A stretch of DNA of 7,615 nt from Alphaproteobacteria bacterium (GTDB lineage: Bacteria; Pseudomonadota; Alphaproteobacteria; ATCC43930; CGMCC-115725): assembly GCA_030039975.1 (NCBI GenBank), contig JASHUO010000331.1, forward strand, positions 1 to 7,615, read 5' to 3'. Positions 1 to 6,059 of the stretch are shown piece by piece. The notes below the pieces were generated by a model that was given only the letters and a program-made list of their open reading frames with translations, was not told the origin of the DNA and ran no database searches. Both the position numbers and the translations under genes were made by a program. The first letter of the stretch is position 1. Every line of letters starts with the position of its first letter.

Positions 1-285
1 ATCGGCCTTGACGGCCTGTTGCTCAGCGACGATCTGTCCATGCGCGCGCTCGGCGGCAGCTTCGCCGAACGTACGATGGGCGCGCTCGATGCCGGCTGCG
101 ACGTGGTGCTGCATTGCAATGGTGACAGGGCCGAGATGACGGAGATCGCGGAGGCGGCGCGGCCGCTGGGCGCTAGGGGGCGCGCCCGGCTGGAGCGCGC
201 GCAGCGGCGCCGCGGCACGGCGCAGCCGATCGACCGGCCGGCGCTCGAAGCGCGCTTCGACGCGCTGCTGGCGGGAGAGGCTTGA
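1..285 (+). CDS. nagZ: Beta-N-acetylhexosaminidase NagZ, C-terminal part (5' end outside window)
   Basis: NagZ is a cytoplasmic glycoside hydrolase family 3 enzyme that removes N-acetylglucosamine from anhydro-muropeptides during peptidoglycan recycling. Only the last 94 codons are present; the frame is open from base 1 and ends at TGA 283-285. The fragment begins inside the most diagnostic stretch of the family: G5-L-L-L-S-D-D-L-S-M14. This SDDLSM motif carries the catalytic aspartate. It is followed by ALDAGCDVVLHCNGD (about 28-42), the usual late strand and helix of the barrel, then an arginine-rich helix and a short tail ending FDALLAGEA. The upstream catalytic histidine loop is outside the window. 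The stop codon overlaps the next start by one base (TGATG), so it is probably co-transcribed with the downstream genes. The family assignment is confident; whether the missing N-terminus is intact cannot be seen. Confidence 0.93.
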   Translation: MGLDGLLLSDDLSMRALGGSFAERTMGALDAGCDVVLHCNGDRAEMTEIAEAARPLGARGRARLERAQRRRGTAQPIDRPALEARFDALLAGEA

Positions 286-989
286 TGCACGGCATGGAAG
301 GACAGCTCGATACGCTGCTGCAGCAGATCTCGATCTTTGCGCTGCCGGCCATCTTCGCCATCACCTTCCATGAGGCGGCGCATGGCTTCGTCGCGCATCG
401 GCTGGGCGATGACACCGCCTTCCGCATGGGCCGCGTCACCTTCAACCCGCTGCGCCATATCGATCTCTACGGCACCATCCTGATGCCGATCTTCCTGCTG
501 CTGATTTCGCAGGGGCGCTTCGTCTTCGGCTTCGCCAAGCCGGTGCCGGTGAATTTCGGCCAGCTCCGCCATCCGCGCCGCGACATGATCTGGGTGGCGC
601 TGGCCGGTCCGGGAATCAACATCCTGCTCGCCCTCGTCTCGGCGCTGCTCTTTTACGTCGTCCCCTACATACCGGCGATCGGCCGCGACTGGGCCAGCGA
701 CAATCTCGCCGTCTCGGTGGTCGTCAACATCATCCTTGCGGTGTTCAACATGATCCCGCTGCCGCCGCTCGATGGCGGCCGCGTCGCGGTCGGGTTGCTG
801 CCCGACGCGCTCGCCTTCCCGCTGGCGCGGCTCGAGCGCTACGGCCTTCTGATCCTGATCGGCCTGCTGATCTTGTTGCCGATGCTCGGCGAGCATCTCG
901 GCCTCAACCTCGACATCGTGCGCTACTTCATCAATTTCGTCGCGACCTACGTGCTGCACGGCATCACCTGGCTCACGGGGACGGGATGA
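285..989 (+). CDS. M50 family (site-2 protease-like) integral membrane zinc metalloprotease
   Basis: This is a predicted intramembrane zinc protease of the site-2 protease class, in the short YwhC-like branch that lacks a PDZ domain. In the 234-residue product the zinc-binding HEAAH lies at 29-33 within a hydrophobic helix. GRVTFNPLRHID (49-60) and FGFAKPVPVN (81-90) are family motifs. A-G-P-x-x-N (107-112) opens a membrane helix, and NMIPLPPLDGG (155-165) supplies the third ligand, D163. About five or six hydrophobic segments are visible. The usual proline of HIDPxGT is leucine here (L61). I chose ATG 285 rather than the TTG at 282 because it overlaps the nagZ stop by one base and has GGAG at 274-277 at normal spacing. 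Its stop overlaps the scpA start (ATGA). The substrate is unknown, and position in a cell-wall and chromosome operon does not identify it. Confidence 0.9.
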   Translation: MHGMEGQLDTLLQQISIFALPAIFAITFHEAAHGFVAHRLGDDTAFRMGRVTFNPLRHIDLYGTILMPIFLLLISQGRFVFGFAKPVPVNFGQLRHPRRDMIWVALAGPGINILLALVSALLFYVVPYIPAIGRDWASDNLAVSVVVNIILAVFNMIPLPPLDGGRVAVGLLPDALAFPLARLERYGLLILIGLLILLPMLGEHLGLNLDIVRYFINFVATYVLHGITWLTGTG

Positions 990-1768
990 GCGACGCCGAG
1001 CCTTTCGAGTTGGCGCGGCCCGAGCGACCGGTCTCGGCGGAGCTGGTCGTCGATCTCGAGGGCTATGAGGGTCCGATCGACATGCTGCTCACGCTGGCGC
1101 GCGAGCAGAAGGTCGACCTCACCAAGATCTCGATCCTGCAGCTCGCCGACCAGTATCTCGCCTATATCAGCGCGGCGCGGCGCTTGCGACTCGAGATCGC
1201 CGCCGATTATCTCGTCATGGCGGCTTGGCTCGCTTATCTCAAATCACGACTGCTGCTGCCGGAGCCGGCGCCGGAGGACGAGCCGACCGGCGCCGAGCTC
1301 GCGGCGGCGCTGACGCATCAGCTGCAGCGGCTTGCGGCGATGCAGCAGGCGGGGGCACGGCTGATGGCGCGCCCGCTTCTTGGGCGGGACGTCTTTGCTC
1401 GCGGTGCGCCCGAAGGCCTGCCGCGGGTACTGAAGCCGGTCTACGAGGCGACGCTCTACGACCTGCTCCGCGCCTATGGCGACCAGCGCCAGCGCAAGGA
1501 GCAGGCGGTGCTGCATATCGAGGCGCCCGAGCTCTTTTCGATGGATGATGCGCTGCAGCGGCTCGGCCGCATCCTCGGCCGCGTGCCGGACTGGCGCAGC
1601 CTGATGAGCTTCCTGCCGCCGGGCTTGCGCGGCGGCATCGTCGAGCGCTCGGCGGTCGCCGCCACCTTTGCCGCCAGCCTGGAGCTGGTGCGTTCGGGCC
1701 GGCTTCAGCTGCGCCAGGACAGCGCCTTCGGCCCGATCTATATCCGCAGCCTGCCGGAAAACCCATGA
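986..1768 (+). CDS. scpA: Segregation and condensation protein A (SMC kleisin)
   Basis: ScpA is the kleisin subunit that bridges the SMC ATPase heads and, with ScpB, forms the bacterial condensin that compacts and helps segregate the chromosome. The 260-residue product has the N-terminal family signature YEGPIDMLLTLAREQKVDL (27-45), a variant of the common FEGPLDLLL. It continues through ISILQLADQYL and a helical segment ending in AAWLAYLKSRLLLP (79-92). A variable middle follows. The C-terminal winged-helix domain includes SFLPPG (208-213) and SAVAATFAASLELVRSGRLQ (222-241), ending in FGPIYIRSL. The length is typical. The start overlaps the M50 stop and the stop overlaps the scpB start, both as ATGA, which implies translational coupling and suits a stoichiometric complex. 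A non-conserved run of about 20 residues precedes the domain. Confidence 0.96.
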   Translation: MSDAEPFELARPERPVSAELVVDLEGYEGPIDMLLTLAREQKVDLTKISILQLADQYLAYISAARRLRLEIAADYLVMAAWLAYLKSRLLLPEPAPEDEPTGAELAAALTHQLQRLAAMQQAGARLMARPLLGRDVFARGAPEGLPRVLKPVYEATLYDLLRAYGDQRQRKEQAVLHIEAPELFSMDDALQRLGRILGRVPDWRSLMSFLPPGLRGGIVERSAVAATFAASLELVRSGRLQLRQDSAFGPIYIRSLPENP

Positions 1769-2544
1769 ACGACGACATGACCGATCCTGCCGAGACCGCT
1801 GCCGCCGAGATCGATTCCGTCGAGACCGAGCCCGTCGAGATGGATCCCGCCGAAATTGATGCCGCCGAGCCCGGCGACGCGGCGCCGGCTCCCGCGGAGG
1901 GGGATCGCCATGCCGAGCAGCTGCGCCTGCTCGAAGCGCTGCTCTTCGCATCGGCTGCGCCGCTCGACGAGGCAAGCATCGCCGCGCGGCTGCCCAAGGG
2001 CAGCGATGTTGCCGCCCTCATTGCCGAGCTCGGCGAGCACTACAGCGGCCGCGGCGTCAATGTCGTGAACGTCGCCGGTGGTTGGACCTTGCGCACCGCG
2101 CCCGATCTCGGGCCGCGCCTGAAGCTCGAGCAGACGGTGACGCGCAAGCTCTCGCGCGCCGCCATCGAGACGCTCGCCATCATCGCCTATCATCAGCCGG
2201 TGACGCGCGGCGAGATCGAAGAGATCCGCGGCGTCGTCGTCAGCAGCGGCACGCTCGACGTGCTGATGGAGGCGGGGTGGATCGCGCCCAAGGGACGGCG
2301 CGAGACGCCCGGCCGGCCGGTTACCTGGGTTACGACCGAGGAGTTTCTCGCCCATTTCGGCCTCGCCGACCGGCGCGATCTGCCCGGCCTCGAGGAGCTG
2401 AAGGCCGCGGGTCTCGTCGGCCCGCGCCCCGATTTCGTCCTGAGCGAGCAGGCGGTTCAGTCCGCTGCCCCGGCGGAAGAGGACGAAGACGAGGACGACG
2501 AGGAGGAGCCGCTCTTCGACGAAGAGAGCAGCGCCGAAGGTTAA
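1765..2544 (+). CDS. scpB: Segregation and condensation protein B, with acidic N- and C-terminal extensions
   Basis: ScpB is a dimeric double winged-helix protein that binds the ScpA kleisin in the SMC-ScpAB condensin. In this 259-residue product the conserved domain begins near residue 51 (EQLRLLEALLFAS). It includes GGWTLRT (105-111), LSRAAIETLAIIAYHQPVTRGEIEEIRG (129-156), the family's strongest block, then SSGTLDVLMEAGWI (160-173) and GRPVTWVTTEEFLAHFGL (183-200). Two parts are not family core. Residues 8-37 are six tandem acidic pentapeptides. The tail from about 237 is almost pure D/E (EEDEDEDDEEE). ATG 1765 is chosen because of the ATGA overlap with scpA. M5 or M26 are possible later starts, and M26 would remove over half the repeat. 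Acidic ends on ScpB are common in this class, but their role is not established. Confidence 0.95.
   Translation: MNDDMTDPAETAAAEIDSVETEPVEMDPAEIDAAEPGDAAPAPAEGDRHAEQLRLLEALLFASAAPLDEASIAARLPKGSDVAALIAELGEHYSGRGVNVVNVAGGWTLRTAPDLGPRLKLEQTVTRKLSRAAIETLAIIAYHQPVTRGEIEEIRGVVVSSGTLDVLMEAGWIAPKGRRETPGRPVTWVTTEEFLAHFGLADRRDLPGLEELKAAGLVGPRPDFVLSEQAVQSAAPAEEDEDEDDEEEPLFDEESSAEG
1786..1875 (+). repeat. Six tandem degenerate 15-nt units inside scpB
   Basis: Cutting the sequence every 15 bases from 1786 gives six units, each built around CCGAG or TCGAG at the same offset. They encode the pentapeptides PAETA, AAEID, SVETE, PVEMD, PAEID and AAEPG (residues 8-37), with glutamate invariant in the third position and A/V in the second. 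The units diverge at both base and residue level, so the array is old or selected for acidity rather than freshly duplicated. It keeps the reading frame and lies in the non-conserved lead before the ScpB domain. Replication slippage at 15 bp would change the protein by five residues without a frameshift. Confidence 0.75.
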
Positions 2545-2583
2545 CGATCAGGCCCGGCGCGCTCGTCGAAACCGGCAATAGAA

Positions 2584-2628
2584 AGCGCTGCAATCGCGCC
2601 GCGTCGCGCCCCCCTGCATTGCGGCGCT
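2584..2628 (+). other. Imperfect inverted repeat (hairpin) between scpB and tatB
   Basis: AGCGCTGCAAT at 2584-2594 pairs with ATTGCGGCGCT at 2618-2628. That is 11 pairs, ten Watson-Crick and one G-U wobble (2589 with 2623), around a 23-nt C-rich loop. It lies about 40 nt after the scpB stop. No T-run follows directly (CTGACCC comes next), so it is not a classical intrinsic terminator. It could mark an mRNA 3' end after processing, slow polymerase, or be a protein site. The right arm overlaps the proposed -35 of the tatB promoter. Confidence 0.45.
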
Positions 2629-2647
2629 CTGACCCATCTGCCATTAT
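2619..2647 (+). promoter_or_regulatory. Weak sigma70-type promoter candidate for tatBC
   Basis: TTGCGG (2619-2624) and CATTAT (2642-2647) are separated by exactly 17 bases, matching TTGACA/TATAAT at 3 and 4 of 6 positions. Transcription would start near 2654, leaving a leader of about 35 nt before tatB. The match is modest and could be chance. The main support is that this 144-nt gap is the only real break between scpB and tatC. Confidence 0.3.
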
Positions 2648-2688
2648 CCCGCGCGATTTTGCGAGAGGAGCGGCGACGATAGCGGGCG

Positions 2689-3108
2689 ATGTTCGATCTT
2701 GCGTGGTCTCATATCCTGTTGCTGGGGCTGGTGGCGCTGCTGGTGATCGGCCCCAAGGATCTGCCGCGCGCGCTGCGGACGGTCGGCGTCTGGGTCGGCC
2801 GCGCGCGGGCGATCGCGCGCGAGTTCCAGGGCAGCCTCGACCAGATGATCCGCGAGGCCGAGCTCGAGGAAGTGCGCAAGGAAGTCGAGAAGGCGGCCAC
2901 CATCGATGTCGGCCACACCATCGAAAGCACGGTCGATCCCGGCGGCGAGATGAAGCAAGCTTTCGCCGGGCCGATCGAAGAGGCGCCGGCGCCGCGGGAC
3001 AGCGCGCCCGTCGTTGAGCACGTCGCCGCGCCCGCGAGCGAACCGGCGCCGGCGGCCGAAGCGGCAGAGCCGCATCCCGAGGCGCCGAAATCCGGCACGC
3101 ATAACTGA
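2689..3108 (+). CDS. tatB: Sec-independent (twin-arginine) translocase subunit TatB
   Basis: TatB forms the substrate-receptor complex with TatC in the inner membrane for export of folded proteins with twin-arginine signal peptides. The 139-residue product opens MFDLAWSHILLLGLVALLVIGPKDLP (1-26): a short N-terminal transmembrane helix, the glycine-proline hinge at G21-P22 and the beginning of the amphipathic helix. RTVGVWVGRARAIAREFQ (30-47) then points to TatB rather than TatA. A charged helix to about residue 70 and a disordered Ala/Pro/Glu-rich tail complete it. An in-frame stop at 2680-2682 makes ATG 2689 the only reasonable start. The one good Shine-Dalgarno sequence, AGGAG at 2666-2670, is 18 nt away, which is unusually far. 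tatC follows after 11 nt. No tatA is present upstream, where it is usually found, so a dual TatA/TatB role is possible but unproven. Confidence 0.92.
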   Translation: MFDLAWSHILLLGLVALLVIGPKDLPRALRTVGVWVGRARAIAREFQGSLDQMIREAELEEVRKEVEKAATIDVGHTIESTVDPGGEMKQAFAGPIEEAPAPRDSAPVVEHVAAPASEPAPAAEAAEPHPEAPKSGTHN

Positions 3109-3119
3109 CCGCGCCAGCC

Positions 3120-3938
3120 ATGGCCGAAGAAGAAGACGAGCTCGAGCAAGGCAAGATGCCGCTTCTCGATCATCTGATCGAGCTGCGCCAGCGCCTGCTC
3201 TACGCCATCGCCGCCTGGGCCGTCGTCTTCGCGCCCTGCGTCTATTTCAGCGCCGAGATCTATGATTTCCTGGCGCGGCCGCTCGCCCGGATCCTGGCGC
3301 ACCAGACGAACGGACATTTCATCTATACCGACCTCACCGAGAAGTTCTTCACCAATCTGCGCGTCGCCTTCTGGGTATCGATCTTCTTCGCCTTTCCCTT
3401 CATCGCCTTCCAGGTCTGGCGCTTCGTCGCGCCCGGCCTCTACAAGCAGGAGCGGCGCGCTTTTCTACCCTATCTCTTCGCGACGCCGGTGCTCTTCATC
3501 GCCGGTGCGGCGCTCGCCTATTACGTCATCTTTCCCTTGGCCTTCACCTTCTTTGCGAGCTTCCAGCAAGGCGGCGGCAATGGCGAGTTGGCGGTCGAGC
3601 TCGAGCCCAAAGTCAGCGAATATCTGACCCTGGTGCTGCGACTCGTCTTCGCTTTCGGCTGCACCTTCCAGATGCCGGTGCTGCTGACCTTGATGGCGCG
3701 GGTCGGCATGGTGACGGCGGCGGGCCTGGCGGCCAAGCGCCGCTATGCCATCGTCGCCATCACCGCCGTGGCGGGCCTGCTGACGCCGCCCGACGTGTTC
3801 AGCATGGTGTCGCTGATGCTGCCGCTCTTCCTGCTCTACGAGATCTCGATCTGGTCCTGCCGGCTCGTCGAAAAGCAGCGGGCGCAGCGCGAGGCGCAGG
3901 AAGAAGCCGAGCTCGCCGGCAAGGCGCCGGGCGAGTAG
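3120..3938 (+). CDS. tatC: Sec-independent (twin-arginine) translocase subunit TatC
   Basis: TatC is the polytopic inner-membrane core of the Tat exporter and recognises the twin-arginine motif. The 272-residue product has the cytoplasmic signature MPLLDHLIELRQRLL (13-27) and first membrane helix about 28-46. VAPGLYKQERR (103-113) sits in the second cytoplasmic region, with E111 at the conserved signal-binding glutamate. FTFFASF is at 142-148, and LTPPDVFSMVSLMLPLFLLYEISI (221-244) is the hallmark block before the last helix. Six membrane helices can be traced. Two positions differ from E. coli: Q184 (FGCTFQMP) at the place of the buried membrane glutamate, and M229 where SQ usually follows TPPDxx. 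Both N- and C-termini are charged (AEEEDELEQ; QRAQREAQEEAE). It follows tatB after 11 nt with no clear Shine-Dalgarno sequence, consistent with coupling. Identity is certain. Confidence 0.97.
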   Translation: MAEEEDELEQGKMPLLDHLIELRQRLLYAIAAWAVVFAPCVYFSAEIYDFLARPLARILAHQTNGHFIYTDLTEKFFTNLRVAFWVSIFFAFPFIAFQVWRFVAPGLYKQERRAFLPYLFATPVLFIAGAALAYYVIFPLAFTFFASFQQGGGNGELAVELEPKVSEYLTLVLRLVFAFGCTFQMPVLLTLMARVGMVTAAGLAAKRRYAIVAITAVAGLLTPPDVFSMVSLMLPLFLLYEISIWSCRLVEKQRAQREAQEEAELAGKAPGE

Positions 3939-3969
3939 GGGCAGCGTCGTTCCCTTGCGACCCTCGCGA

Positions 3970-3998
3970 TAGACGCAACCGGGCGATCCCTCTATAAC
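3970..3998 (+). promoter_or_regulatory. Probable sigma70-type promoter of serS-surE-pcm
   Basis: TAGACG (3970-3975) and TATAAC (3993-3998) are separated by 17 bases, matching the -35 and -10 consensus at 4 and 5 of 6 positions. Transcription should start around 4004-4006, only about 4-6 nt before the serS ATG at 4010. No Shine-Dalgarno sequence lies in the eleven bases between the -10 and the ATG. The transcript would therefore be leaderless or nearly so. This is the best promoter seen in the window. Confidence 0.55.
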
Positions 3999-4009
3999 AG
4001 CCGGCGCCG

Positions 4010-5284
4010 ATGTTCGACCTGAAATGGATCCGTGACAATCCCGAGGCCTATGACCGCGGCCTCGCGCGGCGTGGCGCGCCGCCCGCCGCTGCGGGATTGC
4101 TTGAGCTCGACCGGCACTGGCGCGAGGTCCAGACCGGTGCCGAGCAACTCCAAGCCGAGCGCAACAAGCTCGCCAAGGAGATCGGCGCCGCCAAGGCGCA
4201 AGGGCGCGATCCCGCCGACATTCTGCGCCGCGTCGCCGACAGCAAGGAGCGCCAGGCGACGCTCGAAGCGGAAGCCGGCGGGTTGAAGGTCGAGCTTGAC
4301 CGCGTTCTGGCGGCCTTGCCCAACGTGCCGGCCGAGGACGTTCCGGAGGGATTGGACGAGACGCATAACCGTCTCGTTCGCCAGCATGGAACGCCGCCCG
4401 CCTTTCCCTTCGCGGTGCAAGATCACGTCGCGATCGGCGAAGCGCTGCGTCTCATGGATTTTGCACGCGCGGGCAAGCTGTCCGGCGCGCGCTTCGTCGT
4501 ACTCTACGGCCAACTGGCGCGGCTCGAGCGCGCGCTCGCGCAATTCATGCTCGATCTCCACACGCGCCAATTCGGCTATCGCGAGGTGAGCCCGCCGCTG
4601 CTGGTGCGCGACGAGACGATGTTCGGCACCGGGCAGTTGCCGAAATTCGCCGAGGATCAGTTCAAGACGACGCATGGGCTCTGGCTCATCCCGACGGCGG
4701 AAGTGTCGCTCACCAATCTCGTCGGCGACGAGATCCTGGACGAGGCGGAGCTGCCGCTCCGCCTTACGGCCTGGACGCCGTGCTTCCGCGCCGAAGCCGG
4801 CGCCGCCGGCAAGGATACGCGTGGCATGATCCGCCAGCATCAATTCTCCAAGGTCGAGCTGGTGTCGATCGCCCATCCCGACCATTCCGAGGCCGAGCAT
4901 GAGCGCATGACCGCGTGCGCCGAGGAAGTGCTGAAGCGGCTCGGCCTCGCCTATCGCGTCATGCTGCTTTGTGCCGGCGACATGGGATTCTCGGCGCGCA
5001 AGACCTACGACATCGAAGTCTGGCTGCCGGGGCAGGGGACCTATCGCGAGATCTCGAGCTGCTCCAATTGCGGCGACTTCCAGGCGCGGCGCATGCGCGC
5101 GCGCTTTCGGCCGAAAGAGGGCAAGGGCACGCGCTTCGTCCACACGCTCAACGGCTCGGGCCTTGCCGTCGGGCGCACGCTCGTCGCCGTGCTCGAGAAC
5201 TACCAGCAGGGCAACGGCACCGTCGCCGTGCCCGACGCGTTGAAGCCCTATCTGGGCGGGCTGGAGATGATCGGCGGTGTTTGA
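4010..5284 (+). CDS. serS: Seryl-tRNA synthetase
   Basis: This class II aminoacyl-tRNA synthetase charges tRNA-Ser with serine (and tRNA-Sec where present) in the cytoplasm. The 424-residue product is of normal length. Residues about 1-105 form the long helical arm that grips the tRNA variable loop (RDNPEAYDRGLARRG; coiled coil about 32-100). The catalytic domain follows. Motif 1 lies around VSPPLLVRDETMFGTGQLPKF (193-213) and the serine-pocket TAEVSLTNL at 229-237. Motif 2 is CFRAEAGAAGKDTRGMIRQHQFSKVE (258-283). EISSCSNCGDFQARR (347-361) is a family block, and motif 3 is NGSGLAVGRTLVAVLENYQQ (381-400). ATG 4010 begins the canonical MFDLKWIRDNPE. The gene has its own promoter candidate and overlaps surE by 8 nt, so it appears to head a three-gene operon. 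Confidence 0.98.
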   Translation: MFDLKWIRDNPEAYDRGLARRGAPPAAAGLLELDRHWREVQTGAEQLQAERNKLAKEIGAAKAQGRDPADILRRVADSKERQATLEAEAGGLKVELDRVLAALPNVPAEDVPEGLDETHNRLVRQHGTPPAFPFAVQDHVAIGEALRLMDFARAGKLSGARFVVLYGQLARLERALAQFMLDLHTRQFGYREVSPPLLVRDETMFGTGQLPKFAEDQFKTTHGLWLIPTAEVSLTNLVGDEILDEAELPLRLTAWTPCFRAEAGAAGKDTRGMIRQHQFSKVELVSIAHPDHSEAEHERMTACAEEVLKRLGLAYRVMLLCAGDMGFSARKTYDIEVWLPGQGTYREISSCSNCGDFQARRMRARFRPKEGKGTRFVHTLNGSGLAVGRTLVAVLENYQQGNGTVAVPDALKPYLGGLEMIGGV

Positions 5285-6059
5285 TCGGCCTATCGATCTT
5301 GCTGCTGCGCGCGTTCTCGTGACCAATGATGACGGCATCAACGCCCCGGGCCTCAAGCTTCTCGCCAAGGTCGCGCGCACGCTGAGCCAGGATGTCTGGA
5401 TCGTGGCGCCCGAACAGGAGCAGAGCGGCGCCAGCCATTCGCTGACGTTGAGCCGGCCGCTGCGCATCCGCAAGCTTGGCAATCGCCGCTTTGCGGTCGA
5501 CGGCACGCCGACCGACTGCGTGCTGCTCGCGGTCAACACCATCCTGCGCGACAAGGCGCCGACCCTGGTGCTCTCGGGCGTCAATGCCGGCGCCAATCTC
5601 GGCGAGGACGTCACCTATTCCGGCACCGTGGCGGCGGCGATGGAGGCGACCTTGCTGGAGGTGCCGGCGATCGCCTTCAGCCAGCATTACCAGAACCGCA
5701 GCGCCATTCCCTGGAAGACCGCCGAAGCACATGCCGCGCGCGTCATTCGCCGGCTCACTGCCGAGCCGTGGCCGCGCAACACGCTGATCAATGTGAACTT
5801 CCCCGCCGTCGCGCCGGACGACGTCGCCGGCATCGTCGCGACGCGGCGAGGACGGCGCAAGATCGGCGATGGCGTTGTCGAGCGTGCCGATCCGCGCGGC
5901 CGCCCCTATTATTGGATCGGGCCGCTGCGCGACGAGGCGCCGGACATGCCGGGCACCGATCTCAACGCCGTCACCGAGGGTAAGGTGTCGCTGTCGCCCA
6001 TCTATCTCGATCTCACCAACGGCCCGGCGCTGGCCGAGCTCAAAAAGGTGTTCTCGTGA
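5277..6059 (+). CDS. surE: 5'/3'-nucleotidase SurE
   Basis: SurE is a divalent-metal-dependent phosphatase acting on nucleoside 5'- and 3'-monophosphates (and polyphosphate in some species), linked to stationary-phase survival. The 260-residue product has the metal site in order: N17-D18-D19-G20, APEQEQSGASHSLTL (44-58) with metal-binding S50, and SGVNAGANLG (100-109) with N103. YSGTVAAAMEA (114-124) and NVNFP (172-176) follow. About eleven residues precede the usual start, just before VLVTNDDG. GTG 5277 is chosen because GGAG at 5263-5266 lies 10 nt upstream, and the next in-frame start codon, GTG for V15, falls inside the first beta strand. The gene begins within the last codons of serS and its stop overlaps the pcm start (GTGA). 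Pairing with pcm is an old conserved arrangement, suggesting linked repair or survival roles. Confidence 0.97.
   Translation: MFDRPIDLAAARVLVTNDDGINAPGLKLLAKVARTLSQDVWIVAPEQEQSGASHSLTLSRPLRIRKLGNRRFAVDGTPTDCVLLAVNTILRDKAPTLVLSGVNAGANLGEDVTYSGTVAAAMEATLLEVPAIAFSQHYQNRSAIPWKTAEAHAARVIRRLTAEPWPRNTLINVNFPAVAPDDVAGIVATRRGRRKIGDGVVERADPRGRPYYWIGPLRDEAPDMPGTDLNAVTEGKVSLSPIYLDLTNGPALAELKKVFS

Noticed and set aside
1668..1859. + strand frame encoding repeated Arg-Arg-Asp units across the scpA-scpB junction
   Set aside because: It is the 15-bp ScpB repeat read out of frame, with no start signal, and it conflicts with conserved ScpA and ScpB residues.
2330..3154. 274-codon - strand open frame spanning the scpB-tatB gap
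   Set aside because: The product is dominated by Arg, Pro and Ala and lies opposite the ScpB tail and TatB, so it is a compositional shadow.
3992..5614. 540-codon open frame on the - strand across serS and the start of surE
   Set aside because: It is antisense to two genes with clear full-length family motifs. Long antisense open frames are expected in GC-rich coding DNA, and its translation is Arg/Ala/Leu-rich with no recognisable motif.
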